Source: Closterium sp. Naga37s-1
Taxonomy: Eukaryota; Streptophyta; Zygnematophyceae; Desmidiales; Closteriaceae
Length of the DNA stretch: 64,000 nt
Reading direction: 5' to 3'
NCBI GenBank assembly: GCA_947471745.1
Contig: CANJKZ010000139.1
Coordinates: 1,626,501-1,690,500, forward strand
Shown: positions 23,101 to 33,640 of the stretch, piece by piece
Layout of the letters: each line of letters starts with the position of its first letter
Numbering within the stretch: the stretch's first letter is position 1
Made by a program: the position numbers and the translations under genes
Notes under the pieces: generated by a model
Told to the model about the DNA's origin: nothing
The model's database searches: none
What the model saw: only the letters and a program-made list of their open reading frames with translations

Positions 23101-24626
23101 ATGCGGAGTTCAACAGTCTCATTGAGAATGGGACTTGGGAGCTTGTTGAGTTATCCGAGGGGCGACGGCCGATCAGCAGCAAGTGGGTCTTCAAGGTGAA
23201 GAGTGGTGCTGATGGTGCGTTGGAGCGGTTCAAGAGCCGTTTGGTCGCCAAGGGGTTTCAGCAGAAAGAGAAGGTCGACTTTGGGGAGATCTTCGCTCCC
23301 GTTGCTAAGCCAGTGACACTGAGGACTTTGATGGCTGGCGCAGCTGTGAAGGGATGGCATGTGAAGCAGATAGATATCACCACTGCGTTCCTCAATGGAG
23401 TGCTGCTGGAGGATATCTACATGGCGCAGCCCGACGGCTATGAGGATGGGACCGGCAGGGTCTGCAAGCTCAAGAAGGCTATCTATGGCCTTAAGAAAGC
23501 GCCCAGGTGCTGGTACGAGAAGCTGGAGGAGGTGCTGCTGAGTGGAGGCTTCAAGACGTCCCAGGCGGATCACAGCTTGTTTCTGCTTGGAGAGGGGGAG
23601 CAGCTGCTTTTGCTGCTGGTGTATGTCGACGACATACTGCTGTTCTCACCTTCCATGGAGCAGATTGAGAGGACACAGAAGCTGCTGATGGACAACTTCA
23701 AGTGCAAGATGCTGGGGGATGTCCACTACTACTTGGGGCTGCAGATTGAGAGGGATGTTGAGAGGAGGTGGCTGAAGGTGCATCAGTCACACTACATCTC
23801 TGGTGTCATGGAGCGGTATGGTGTGACTGGGGGTCGCACTGTGATGACACCGTTCCCTGCGGGCTTCAAACTGAAGAAGGCAGCTGAGGAGGATGATGTA
23901 CTCGAGGATGAGCAGCAGAATGAGTACCAGTCACTCATTGGGAGTGTGATGTATGCAGCTGTGCATACGCGACCTGATGCTTCATTCGGAGTGGGGCAGC
24001 TGGCCAGAGTTGTGCAGCGGCCCACTGAGGAGCAGTTGGAGGTGGCAAAGCGCTTGGTGCGCTACCTCGGATCAACGGCATCTGCGGGTGTTCAGTTTTC
24101 AGCTGGCAGCCAGCTGAAACAGATTGGAGCAGATGGGGTCACGCCTGGAACCTTGAAGCTGTCGTGCTTCACCGACGCCACATGGGCCTCAGAGGAGGAG
24201 GATCAGTCATCAGTTGGCGGCTTTGTGTGCATGGTCGGAGGTGGTCCAGTGAGCTGGAGGTCCAAGAAGCAAAGTGAGATTGCTCAGTCTTCCGGAGAGG
24301 CAGAGTACATGGCGATGTACCATGCCATCAAGGAGATCGTGCTTCTGAGGAAGCTGCTGGAGGACATGGGAGCTGAACAGGAGGGACCTACACCACTTTT
24401 CTCCGACAGCGAGGCTGCTATTGGCATGGCCAATAATCCTATCCTGAATGGGCTGAACAAGCACATGAAGGTTAAGTGGCACTGGGTGAGGCAGATGGTG
24501 AAGGAGGGGATTGTTGAGCTTCACCATGTGAAGGCTAGCAAGCAGGCGGCAGATTTTCTCACCAAGAGACTTTCCGAGAGCGCACATTGGAAGTGTGCTA
24601 AGATGTGTGGCATGGCATTGCACTAG
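20106..24626 (+). CDS. Intact copia gag-pol polyprotein (element C)
   Basis: Single frame of 1,506 residues. It encodes the particle protein and the enzymes that copy and integrate the element. Gag occupies roughly residues 50-270, then a CCHC knuckle (CFYCKKRGHRWRKC, near 285-300). The protease has IDSGSS near 373. The pre-integrase zinc finger has WHRRLAHV near 540, with paired Cys following. The integrase core has HMDLVGPM (near 605), LRSDRGGEF (near 670) and QQNGIAERANR (near 705), giving D-D-E. RT has VYVDDILLF near 1170. RNase H starts at FTDATWA near 1354, with SSGEAEYMA. The start is the first ATG after a 236-bp leader. All catalytic motifs are present with no stop or frameshift, unlike every other copia body in the window. 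Confidence 0.95.
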   Translation: MVGTNSGGASGEMDRSREAGEQGGVAGGGVGTHQPANPTLRTTSTPSPTTVDPVKAFSIEKFMGEDYEHWSFRMRLMYTQYRLLDLVEGKEKMPEAAELKGAWMKRSFDAFMLMVQAVGGRQLDHIKDLLGDPECGPKAWRKLLDVHSPTHATGIVLLARRLRDIKFVDGEPMQPVLEEMRDIFTKLQGGGVVYPELVQCVEIVIRLPESWSALAINLNSQQPQWSVDYIRARILEEDLQRRSMERSEEGSGYGVGGGKSGFKKKWKGKNKDNSKEDGGGGQGEVCFYCKKRGHRWRKCYQRPKDWTPPSSSNQHGGKRSGGVMGASGEEKEEEKGGKSEERKAGFFFFVNEGATDLAMAAKVLLHPLTHWVIDSGSSWHMTPRADLLDEIQPAPISTVTSATGAKAKVMGMGCAKFMGADGELVGLKNVLWVPDLWANLISTGRLGDAGVNTETIGSKRYRAYNDERLIWDLQWKGDVHKRMWQIPVLPWRKSGKAAAAASMEESVTEEEQQGVQGEELIGGSAAVNASATSGQADWETWHRRLAHVAVSTLEVMHKEKCVHGLQLQGDGAHYGSCEACMQNKFARFPFPRAEGSAKAPLEVVHMDLVGPMRTEGTGGVLYFLTMVDEWSRFTWARPLSKKSDAAAAIKEDWLPMVERQAMRLVKVLRSDRGGEFLGVEFTKFLKRNGIRHQLTCPGTPQQNGIAERANRTIGEAAKTLLGAAGMPYKFWPEAVRHVITVKNRVLTHVGDKHWVPYERWLGKKPSIDMLRVWGCMGLVMVPKEQRHKLEVAAVWAVHLGMAPDSKGWLMWDPKSKKTLVSRDVKFVEDVMYKDWQQQQQVQIGLRLQEFERSAVEEVQLHLDELPGSELTSDHSGGGEQQGAGPAAEEGLEDESARVDSPTQPEPAANAKVTKRSVQRGASPHGQQTATREKRVAAALSRLKYSRLGGPKQGAMAVQADEGEDEEMAFCFFTPLPGEPATLEEALSGPQKEEWKAAMDAEFNSLIENGTWELVELSEGRRPISSKWVFKVKSGADGALERFKSRLVAKGFQQKEKVDFGEIFAPVAKPVTLRTLMAGAAVKGWHVKQIDITTAFLNGVLLEDIYMAQPDGYEDGTGRVCKLKKAIYGLKKAPRCWYEKLEEVLLSGGFKTSQADHSLFLLGEGEQLLLLLVYVDDILLFSPSMEQIERTQKLLMDNFKCKMLGDVHYYLGLQIERDVERRWLKVHQSHYISGVMERYGVTGGRTVMTPFPAGFKLKKAAEEDDVLEDEQQNEYQSLIGSVMYAAVHTRPDASFGVGQLARVVQRPTEEQLEVAKRLVRYLGSTASAGVQFSAGSQLKQIGADGVTPGTLKLSCFTDATWASEEEDQSSVGGFVCMVGGGPVSWRSKKQSEIAQSSGEAEYMAMYHAIKEIVLLRKLLEDMGAEQEGPTPLFSDSEAAIGMANNPILNGLNKHMKVKWHWVRQMVKEGIVELHHVKASKQAADFLTKRLSESAHWKCAKMCGMALH

Positions 24627-24714
24627 TGTGGCAGCAGTGTCATGAGTGCATGTGTGGTTGTGTGCATGAGAGTTTGCATGTGTGTGAGTGTGTGTGCATG
24701 CAGTCCATTAGTCT

Positions 24715-24723
24715 GAGGGGGAG
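24715..24723 (+). other. Polypurine tract of copia C
   Basis: GAGGGGGAG just before the 3' LTR start (24726); the usual plus-strand priming site. Confidence 0.75.
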
Positions 24724-24725
24724 TT

Positions 24726-25494
24726 TGTTGGATGCACGTCATTCTGAGTGCATGTCATCCTAACGTCCTGCCGAGTGCTCGTGCTATTCATGCGTGCATT
24801 GTTTGCATGAGCATGTGTCATTGTGCATGGCTGTTGGATATTATCATCTCTGTGTTTTCTCCAAGTTTAAATGCTTGATCATGCAGGAGAAATCCAGAGC
24901 TTTCCAACGATACCAAGATCGCCTTATTCCGACCAAGATCGCCCAAGTTACAAGATTTCCAAGCTTTGGGAATTCTATCTCTTTTTGAGATATTATCTAC
25001 ATTGGGCGATTATTGGGACATGACTATAAAGGGATCTTTGGTTGGGTGGTTAGGAAGCCAACTTTGACTTTTGGATTGGGATGGCTAGAAGTTTCTAGCA
25101 TGGGTTGCAAATGTTGCAACACCTAGGCAAAATCCAACTAGATTGGATTTTGCATGTGACACCTCAAGGACCTCATGATGAGGGTTGCATCCTTGCTGCT
25201 AGGAAGGTTCTTACCATCCTTCCCTAGCTCTTGGAGAACCCCTTCCCTCTCATGGTTCTCTTGGAGTCCCCAACTCCAATATTCTATGCTCTAATGCTTG
25301 TACTTCCTCCACCATTCTAGTCATGCGGCTGCTGGACGTTTTCAATTGGTTCTCACTCTATAGACCATCTTAACGACTGATTCAACTTGGAGATGGTAGC
25401 TAAGCCTAAGGTGCAACTTCCTACCGAGCGGATTTGCGTTTAGTTGAGTAATGAGTTCGTCGTAAGCTCTCAAAGTGACGGATCCTGAACAACA
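24726..25494 (+). repeat. 3' LTR of copia C
   Basis: 769 bp. The differences from the 5' LTR that I see are G/A and T/C changes near 25081 and 25120, A/C near 25246, and C/T and G/T near 25412-25418. Confidence 0.95.
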
Positions 25495-26408
25495 GGCACT
25501 GGGAGTAAGTGGTTTACTAACCTTTATGGTTGGAATTGTGAGTTATAGGGTTACTTACCCACATGGTTCGCACCGAGAGTAAGTGCGTTACTTACCCATA
25601 TGGTTGGCACCACGAGTAGGTGCGTTATTTACCCTTATGGTTTAGGGTTTAGTATGTGGCTGGTACTGAGAGTAAGTGTGTTACTTTCCCTTAGGGTTGG
25701 TACCAAGAATAAGTGCGCAACTTACTCATATGGTTGGTACCAAAAGTTAGTGCGTCACATACCCAGACGGTTAGTACCAAGAGTAAGTGTGTTACTTTCC
25801 CTTATGGTTGGTACCATGCGTTACTTACCCATATGGGTACCGAGAGTAAGTGCGTTACTTACCCATATGGTTGGCACCGAGAGTAACAGCGTTACCTACC
25901 CATATGGTTGGCATCGAGAGTATGTGCGTTACTTACCCATATGTTTGGTACCGTAAGAAAGTGCGTTACTTATCTATATGTTTGGTCCTGTAAGCAAGTG
26001 CGTTACTTACACATATGGTTGGTACAAAGAGTATGTGCGATCCTTACCCATATAGTTAGTATCAAGAGTAGGAGCGTTACTTACCCATATGGTAGGTACC
26101 GAGACAAAATGCGTTACTTACCTACATGGTTGGTACTGAGAGGAATTGCGTTACTTATCCATATGGTTGGCACCGAGAGTAAGTGTGTTCCTTACTCTTA
26201 TGGTTGGTACCGAGAGTAAGTGCGTGACATACCGATATGGTTGGTACGTTACATATCCATATGGTTAGTACCAAGAGTAAGTGTGTTTCTTTCCCATATG
26301 TTGGTACCGAGAGTAGGTGCGTTACTTACCCTTTTTGGTGGTACAGAGAGTAAGTGCATTACTTACCCATATCGTTTGTACCAAGAGTAGATGTGACTTA
26401 CCCATGTG
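25495..26408 (+). repeat. 37-bp palindromic tandem repeat right of copia C
   Basis: About 24 units, continuing the array at 15470-19100 after the copia C insertion. The right edge abuts the LTR of element D. Confidence 0.93.
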
Positions 26409-26639
26409 TGTGGTCTTGAAACTGGAAACGTAGGATCTAGCCGAAGGAGCCATGGCTAGGTTACAAACGTAGAGTGAGCGTGCGAGTGAGAGTTGGGCCA
26501 AAAGAGGGTTTCACTAATGGCAATGCATACAAGATATAGTCGAGAAGGACACAATATAACTACACTATTCTAAACTACAAGCAGTCTTATAAAATATGTA
26601 ATAACATAGTTTGACAGCAACGACACCCCCGGTGTCTCC

Positions 26640-27947
26640 AACACCTCCCGCAGGAACACCCCCAGGCTCCGTAGTAACTAGCCGCAGAGACGAGACAGCC
26701 GTGTCCTCTTTAGGAGAGGTCTCCACTCTCACACCCCCTACACCCCTAGAGCCGACACCACCAAGTCCACCAGCTCCAGTACCCCCACCCTCCGCAGATG
26801 CACCTCCTGCACCCCCAGACACGACACGGACTGGACGGCAACGGCATGGCACATGTAGGTCCAGGCAACCTCCATGTCCAGGCCGATGCGTCACTCGGCT
26901 ACCCCGTTCTGTTGCGGCGAGTCTGGTAGCGTATAAGACTAGATGATCCCCCGAACCTGACAAAACGTCTCTAGGCGAGTGGAAGAACCATCACCACCAT
27001 GGTCGGAGTGTAGGCGGAGCCCACAAAGGTCGTGGGTCGCCACCCCTCGCTAGGCACGTCGGCCTTCTGCCGCAAGGGTAAAACCGTGGTGTAGCGGGAG
27101 TAGTCCTCCACCACAATCAGGAAGTAGCGCTCCTGACGTGGGCTAAGGACCGGGGAGGGGCCCTAGACCTCCAAGTGCAGAGTCTGGAAGGGAGCCGTGG
27201 TGGGGTTGAACGGAGAGGAGTGAGGGGAAGCGCGCTGCCAACCTTCAATGCAAGGAGTGCTTGGCGGTGCAGGCGAGCGGGGAAGCGGGGCGAGTGAATA
27301 TGGGAGGCCTGAGACCAGACGGTGACGCACCATCCTACTGAGACGCGGGAAGGACGGTTGTCCTAGTCGGTGGTGCCTGAGGACGGACGGGTGGGTGAGT
27401 GACCGACAGTCGCACGACACAGCAGCTACCTGACCTGATCTGACCTGACCTGACCTGACCTAGTGTGGTGGGACCCAGTGTGTAACGAGTACAGACCAGA
27501 GCTTGGCTCCCTTTGAAAAGTGGCCAGAGGCGCCCCAGTGGCACCGACTGTGCAGGAAGCAGCAGGCTCGTCTAGAGGGAAAGTAATAACTACACCGAGG
27601 TCGTGGAGGTGACTGACACCCACCAGCTTCTTAGAGAACGAGGGGGTGTAGGAACTTGTGAGAAACCCAGAGGGAGCCGCCAGACACGGGAGAGTGGTGG
27701 TGCTGTGGGCAACTACAGGTCCCACGGAGGGGTCGGCCAGGGCGACTGTGACTGGAGTGTGCAGTGGCGTGAGGTCAGTGCATTCGCGAAAGAAACAGCT
27801 GGACGCTTCAGAGCCTAGGGTGAAGGAAAGCTGTGCAGTCGGTGAGGTCGCACCCGAGCCAGCGACAAAGGCTGGTACTAGACTAGTGGTAGCTGCAGCT
27901 CCCACACAAAGACCCTCAGAGGCGCATGGACTGGAAACTACACACAC
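26640..27947 (-). pseudogene. Copia protease-integrase remnant of element D
   Basis: Protease lies at 27947-27430, where the catalytic DSG of the sister copies is GSE. Next come a stretch of TGACC pentamers (near 27430-27460) and the pre-integrase and integrase region (27420-26640). A TAG at 27163-27165 replaces the Trp of LHLDVWGP, and the C-terminal half is frameshifted. The closest copy in the window is E at 34154-35602. Confidence 0.8.
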
Positions 27948-28399
27948 ACCAAGATTGGAAACACAGGTCTCTACTCGTGCAGTCGGGAAAGGTCCTAGAC
28001 CGGTTAGGTGAGACTGAACTGATGCAACAGTGCCCTAGCAAAGACGAAAAGGCCAGTGCGGTGTAAGAGCGTTAGGCCAAAACGCTCACGGTGGAGGTCG
28101 TCGAGTCGACGGTAGCAGCAGGACGCAGAGTGGTTAGTGTCAAGGTACTTGTTTGTAGTTTCCTTAATAATTCTTACGTTTTCATATCTTGACAGTCAGG
28201 ACTTTAGCAGGTAGTGCCAGCACCAGGGCCAGTCCGGATCCGGTATCCGCAGGGACCGACGTTTCGCCCACTGCTAGCTGAGCCGCTACTGTGGCCGGTA
28301 CTCCTTGGACCCTCAGATCCCCACTGCCGGGATTGCTGCAGCTGCTGTCGCTGCGGCTGACCCTGCTGCTGCGAAACTCGAATAGACGCCATAGCAGGA

Positions 28400-29700
28400 G
28401 CTAGGGACGGGGAAGGGGTACGAGTACACGTAGCGATGGGGCCTGCTAGTGGGGGGTCGCGGGGCCGACTAGCTGGGGGCCGCGAGGCCTTCTAGCTGGG
28501 GGGGTAGCTGGTAGGGGTGGGGTAGCGGGTGGGGCGGCTGGTTACGGTTGGGGCAGCGGGTACGGGTGGGGCGGCGCTTACAGGTGAGGTTGCGGCTTAC
28601 TGGTCGAGCGGGTTTCAGCTCATGAGGCAGCGGGTTTCAACTGGGGTGGCGGGTTTCATCTCATGGAGCGGCGGGTTTCAGCTCGTGGGGAGGCGGGTTT
28701 CAGGTGGGGCGGCTGCTAACGGGTGGGGCTGTGGCTTTGACTGCGAGTGGGGCAGGTAACGTGTGTGGTAGCTCTCATGGGGAAGCGGGTTTCAGCGCGT
28801 GGGGTGGCGGGTTCAGGTTGTGGGGCGGCGGGTTTCAGCTCATGGGGTCGACGGGTTTCAGGTGGGGCGGCGGGTTTCAGCTCGTGAGGGTGTCGCGGAA
28901 CGGGTGAGGCGGCCGTTTCAGATCGTGGGGCGGTTATTAACGGGTGGGGAGGCAGGCTTGACAGCGGGTGGGGCAGCGGGTGGGCCAAGTAACGGGTGGG
29001 GAGGTTGCTAACGGGTGGGGCGGCGGCTTTGACAGCGCGGTGGGGCAGGTAACGAGCGTGGCAGCTCATGGGGAGGCGGGTTTCAGCGCGTGGGGCGGTT
29101 GCTAACGGGTGGGGAGGCTGGTTTGACAGCGGGTGGGGCAGGTAACGGGTGAGGCAGCTCGTGGGGAGGCGGGTTTCAGGTGGGGCGGCTGCTAACGGTC
29201 AGGGCGGCGGATTTGACAGTGGGTGGGGCAGGTAACGGGTGTGGTAGCTCGTCGGGAGGCGGGTTTCAAGTGGGGCGGCGGATTCAGGTAGTGGGGCACG
29301 GGTTTCAGGAATGAGGCGGCGGTTTCAGGTGTGGGGCGGTGGATTTCAGGTGTGGGGCGGCGGTTTCAGGTGGGGCGGCGGTTAAGGCAGCGAGCGACGG
29401 GTGGGGAAGGGCACGTCTAACAGGCTGCACGTGCGCGTGGCTGTTGCTGTGTACGAGCGCGCGGCTGCTCGTGTGGCTAAGGCTGCGCGTGCAGCTACGC
29501 ACGTGCGTCTGCAGCGCGCTAGCGGGCTGGCGGGCAACGCACGGGGCAAAACGGGTGGGGCGCGGGGCAAAAATAGATGACGCGCGGGGCAATACGGGTG
29601 GGGCACGGGGAAGAGAACAGGACGCGCGGGGCAAAACGGGCGGGGCACGGGGCAGAAACGGGTGTCGTACGGGCTAGTGGGGTGACGGGGCGCTTCGAGC
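28400..29700 (-). repeat. GC-rich degenerate tandem repeats in the leader/gag of D
   Basis: Variants of CGGGTTTCAGCTCATGGGG and AACGGGTGGGGCGGCTG alternate for about 1.3 kb. I see no reliable coding frame. Similar GC-rich stretches mark the same part of E (about 38740-38930) and H (about 58500-58870). Confidence 0.75.
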
Positions 29701-29903
29701 ATTGGGGCGCTACTCGCTAGGTCGGGGCACAGGGAGGTGGGCCCATCGGGATCTACTAGCTCTATACCATGTCAAGTTACTAAACAGGTAAATGCATTGA
29801 CTAGAATGACAAGTACAACCCTAGATATAGGAAACTGTAACCATGTAAGGAAACACAAACGTAACACCTAGTAGTGACACAACATATAAAATATATGTTG
29901 ACA

Positions 29904-31415
29904 ACCGTCTCGTCTCAGGTCTCCCAGAGTCACTCGCCCCGCTTCCCCGCTTGCCTGCACCACCGTGCACCCCCCGCGTCAAGGGTCGGCAGCGCGCTGC
30001 CTCTCACTCCTCCTCGTTTACCCCCACCACGGCTCCCTTCCAGACCCAGCACTTGGACGTCTGGGTCCCCTCCCCGGTGTTGGTGTAAGGGCCTAATAAA
30101 CTCAGACTATTAAGACTAAATTAAATTTAAAACCTCTCCTCGGGGTCACCTCCAAGGGTCCTTGGGTGCCTGGTACAAGACCAGCCCCTATCCTCGGGTC
30201 CGAGTTTGTAGAGAGAGGAGTCAAGAATGACTTGACAAGAGTACCTTGAACGTCGCGCAGCGTGCCGTGCAGACTGTCGATTTAATAAAGCTGAGAATTT
30301 GCTATATCGAAGCTCGCTCCAAGAGCTTTAAAACAAGCGAAGTTGTATCGCGAAAAGTTCTGCCATTGCAGAGTTATGGCTCGGACAGCGTTGGCCTAGC
30401 GTCATAATGCTAGCGTACTAGCGTTGACTCGGGTAGCATTCAGCCGTCGAACCGCGCAGAAACGAAATTTCAGCAAGGAAGAAATTCGTTTGAATCAATT
30501 TTGACTATATCCAGATACAAACAGAGAAGGAATAAATAGCTAGAGCTAGCAAGGGCCTTGGGAATCAACCTGGGAACAACCAGGGATGATCCCAAATAAA
30601 TCCAAGCATCATAACCAACCTGGCTGGACAAAACAGCAGGTGGTAGGTTGGTAAACAACCTCTGGTTCTGTTTTTCCAACCTGGGAAAACAACAACCAGG
30701 GTCAGGTCCTAAAAGCAAATCCTGTTTTGTCCTTGCCCAACCAGCCAAATTATGGTTCTTCTAGTTTCCCCTGGCCCTGTAGCATGCAGATACATACAAA
30801 CAACATCCAACCTTCACCAAATTGTACCCCTATAGTCCCTGCCCTGCTACACTATAGTTAGCCAAACAATACAGTATAATTCCGAGTTGGATAAAACTGA
30901 ATCTGCGCATTCAAATGAACCGAACTGCAAAGCTTCCATCTTGGGTTCCTTAGCGAGCTCGTCGTTTCTGCTTGCACTGTTCATAGCGAATACAATGTTG
31001 TGCCGATGCGCACATTTCGCGAGTACCTGCAAATGCATCAAACGAAAATTGCGAAAGCAAACAAACACAGTAACACACCATTCACATGCAAATGCATTCG
31101 CATACGCATACTCGTAAAACAGACGGCAGGATGCCGTGCAAAGTGAATTTGCACCCAACACCCGGTCCTTAGCCCACGTCAGGAGTGCTACATCTTGATT
31201 GTGGTGGACAACTACTCCCGCTACACCACGGTTTCACCCTTGCAACGGAAAGCCGACGTGCCTACCGTCATCGAGCCGTGGCTACAAGCGAGGGGTGGCC
31301 CCCAAGGCCTTTGTGGGCTCCGTCTGCACTGGGACCGTGGTGGCAACAGGTGCAGTTGCAGCCACAGAAGGAGAGAGTAGAGGAGGTGCCACGGCCACAG
31401 CAAGAGAGGGTAGAG
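29904..31415 (+). pseudogene. Copia integrase fragment F, interrupted by a solo LTR
   Basis: A family-1 integrase on the + strand in two parts, 29904-30077 and 31166-31415. It reads from the zinc-finger region through the first Asp segment (QHLDVWGPSPVL) to the DNYSRYTTV and DRGGN region, with frameshifts. The interruption is the LTR at 30078-31160. At 31411-31415 (TAGAG) it is cut by element E and resumes at 39342. Confidence 0.75.
30078..31160 (+). repeat. Solo LTR, 1,083 bp
   Basis: Starts TGTTGGTGTAAG, ends GCACCCAACA, and is flanked by perfect CCCGG duplications (30073-30077 and 31161-31165) that rejoin the interrupted integrase frame. There is no internal region and no family member elsewhere in the window. 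Strand is arbitrary, since nothing inside fixes the orientation. It most likely formed by LTR-LTR recombination. Confidence 0.8.
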
Positions 31416-31741
31416 TGTCAAAGAGAGAACCGGAAGAATGAATGAACTAGAACGAAGCAGGTGAGAGAACATAGCTCACTGTAACAAATATAGTTTGACA
31501 CACCCCCATAGTCTAGGTGACGGCAGTCCTCTGGAAAGCAACAGATATCTCAGGGTGGATCACGAAGTCACCACAGAGTATGAGAGCAAGGGTCACAAGA
31601 CCAGTTCACAAGTACAAAGCAACTCTCAAGGTGGATCTCAAGATCACAACACAGTCCGATAACAAGCAAGGGGCGAAAGGCCAGTCCACATGCAAGTATA
31701 TAGCAGATATATGAGATGCAAGAGTACAAGACAAAGCATCT

Positions 31742-33433
31742 CTACGCAAGCAAGTGAGGACATGTAGGCACAAGGCCTAGCTGGGTGCAGAAACGCTGGT
31801 GGTCACAGGGCGACAACGCCTTGGTGAAGATATCTGCTATGTTGGCCTCAGAGACCACACGTCTCACGAGTGCCCGGCCACTCTGCTGCAACTTTCGCAG
31901 AAGGAAGTAACGAAGCTGGATGTGCTTCGCCTTCCCAACCAGTCGGGGCTCCTCGCACAACAGGGTAGTAGACCTGTTGTCGGCGAACAAGACTGGGGGA
32001 GAACGAGTCCGTTCACCAAGGTCGGTGAGGAGGAAAGACAGCCAGCGAAGCTACTGGGCGGCCATGGCCGCAGTGTGCACCTCTGCCTCACAGCTCGAAC
32101 TGGAGGTAGACGATGCTCGAATCGCCCTCCACGAACTGAAGCAGTTATCGTGTGAGTGTAACTGGCTGCTTCCCTCCAAGGACAAGTCCTATGCCTGATG
32201 TATTTGCCACATACTTCGCCACCCTCTTAGCAGCGTAACAATGGGAAGGTCGGTGTCTCCCAGGCGCAACAAAGCGCACAAGGATGCTAAGAGGGTAAGC
32301 TAGGTCTGGGCGGGTACAGGCCATGAGGTACATGAGGCAACCCAACAACTTAGGATATGGACCGCTGGACTCAAATGGCTCGACTGAAGGTGGAGTCGTG
32401 AGCCCATGATCCACAGCATTGTACCTTGGAGAACGGGAAGCGAAACCGCGCGAGGATATGCGACTACGTTAGCGTAATGGTGCGAGCTGCCCTGTCCCTG
32501 GTGATCTGCAGCTCATCAAGGTCAGTGCAAGTGTGTCTCCTCTGCAGTTACTCCTTCAAGGAGGCCAGTGCGCGTCGGTCGGGAGTGACGAAGACCAGGT
32601 CGTCAACGTAGACCAGAACAAAGAACGGGGTCGAGTCGCAGCGGACGAACAACGACGGGTGGGCAGACGACGGAAAGAAGTCAAGCACTGCAAGAGTCGC
32701 ACGTAGCGCGTCGTGCCACTCGTGGGGAGCCTGGTACAGGCCGTAGACTGGTCGACGCAGCTGCCACTGGGTCCCAGGAGGGAAATTGCCAGGAGACTGG
32801 ACGACGCAGCTAGATCTGCTTGTGTAGGCTCCCCTGAGGTGGAGAAGTAAAATTGAGTGGTCATCTGCAATATGCAGCAACACCCGAAGAGTGGTCATCT
32901 TCAGGGTGGGAGCGAAGGTTTGAGAGAAGTCTACCCCTTCTCGCTGACTGAAGCCTCTCGCCACATAGCGCGCCTGGAGTACCACCGAGTACCACCGATT
33001 AAACACCGGTGGTACTCCAGGCGGCCGCTTCACCATGTAGAGCCACATGCCACAGACGATGTTCGCCCCAGGTGGTGGGACGGCGTCGATATAGGTGCCT
33101 ATGGACCTATAAGATGCCATCTCTGCCTCCTCAGCTGCTATCCAGTACGAAGCCCAGGATCCTGAGACCGCCTCGGCGTGAGTGCGAGGGATCGGGATGT
33201 CAAGGGCGTCTGGATCCCCCTCAGAGGCAAGCATCGTGGCGCAATGATGAGGAACAGCGCCCGCAAGGGAACCAAGCTCGAACTGGGTGTCCTCTAGGAC
33301 CCCTAGGGGAAAAACAGGAACACCCCCAGTGAACGGAGAACGAGTAGTGTCGCTCACCAGGTGGGAGGCGTAGTCAAGGTGGTGGGAAGAGGTAAAACCA
33401 GCGACAGTGGTAACAAGGGCCGAGACAGAGAGC

Positions 33434-33465
<32 letters not shown>

Positions 33466-33489
33466 CGGGTGAGTGACAAACGAGCACAA
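31742..33489 (-). pseudogene. Copia RT and RNase H, left body of E
   Basis: RT frame 33489-32548 contains ARYVARGFSQREGVDF, PVYGLYQAPHEWHD and LVYVDDLVFV, then a TAA. RNase H follows in pieces to 31742 with LVGCLMYLM, FADNRSTTLL and the terminal ADIFTKALSP. The N-terminal side runs into a G28 tract (poly-Pro in this frame). It is broken by stops and frameshifts. Confidence 0.85.
33434..33461 (+). repeat. G28 homopolymer
   Basis: 28 consecutive G on the + strand, in the proline-rich part of the copia linker on the - strand. It is likely to be length-variable and prone to assembly error. Confidence 0.9.
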
Positions 33490-33640
33490 AACACGGGAGA
33501 CGTCAGGATGGGAGGCAGGGAGGTAGTCGGAAATGTCAGAGGTCCACTGGTGATCCCCGATTGATCCTAGGGAAGGGTTACAAGCATGTTGGCCTGGGGG
33601 GTTATGGGCGCACTGATCCGCTACTTAACAAGCCCATTTA

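Larger units (their letters stand above)
19101..25494 (+). mobile_element. Copia element C, intact and recently inserted
   Basis: 6,394 bp with perfect GGCAC target duplications (19096-19100 and 25495-25499), inside a 37-bp repeat unit. The LTRs are 769 bp each with five mismatches that I can see (over 99% identity). Initiator-Met primer site, one uninterrupted gag-pol frame and a polypurine tract are all present. It appears competent for retrotransposition by sequence. Confidence 0.95.
26409..29903 (-). mobile_element. Copia element D (family 1), lacking RT and RNase H
   Basis: On the - strand a 5' LTR (29903-29770, TGTCAACA to TTGACA) is followed by the primer site TGGTATAGAGC (29769-29759), a long GC-rich repetitive leader and gag region, protease and integrase, then an LTR at 26616-26409 directly after integrase. 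No RT or RNase H remains. The two LTRs are not clearly alike: the left one resembles the LTR of the nested element at 5862-7505. No shared target duplication was found. D may therefore be a recombinant or a deletion derivative; boundaries are approximate. Confidence 0.6.

Noticed and set aside
20106..24626. A methyltransferase or other captured gene in copia C
   Set aside because: The polyprotein has only the standard copia domains, and its length is normal for the family.
28400..29700. Possible independent GC-rich genes on either strand
   Set aside because: Degenerate tandem repeats between a copia LTR with primer site and protease. No frame is conserved in the equivalent parts of E or H.
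30470..30748. Small open frames inside 30078-31160 as genes
   Set aside because: The stretch is bounded by TG...CA ends and a perfect target duplication, so it is an LTR. The frames have no recognisable domain.
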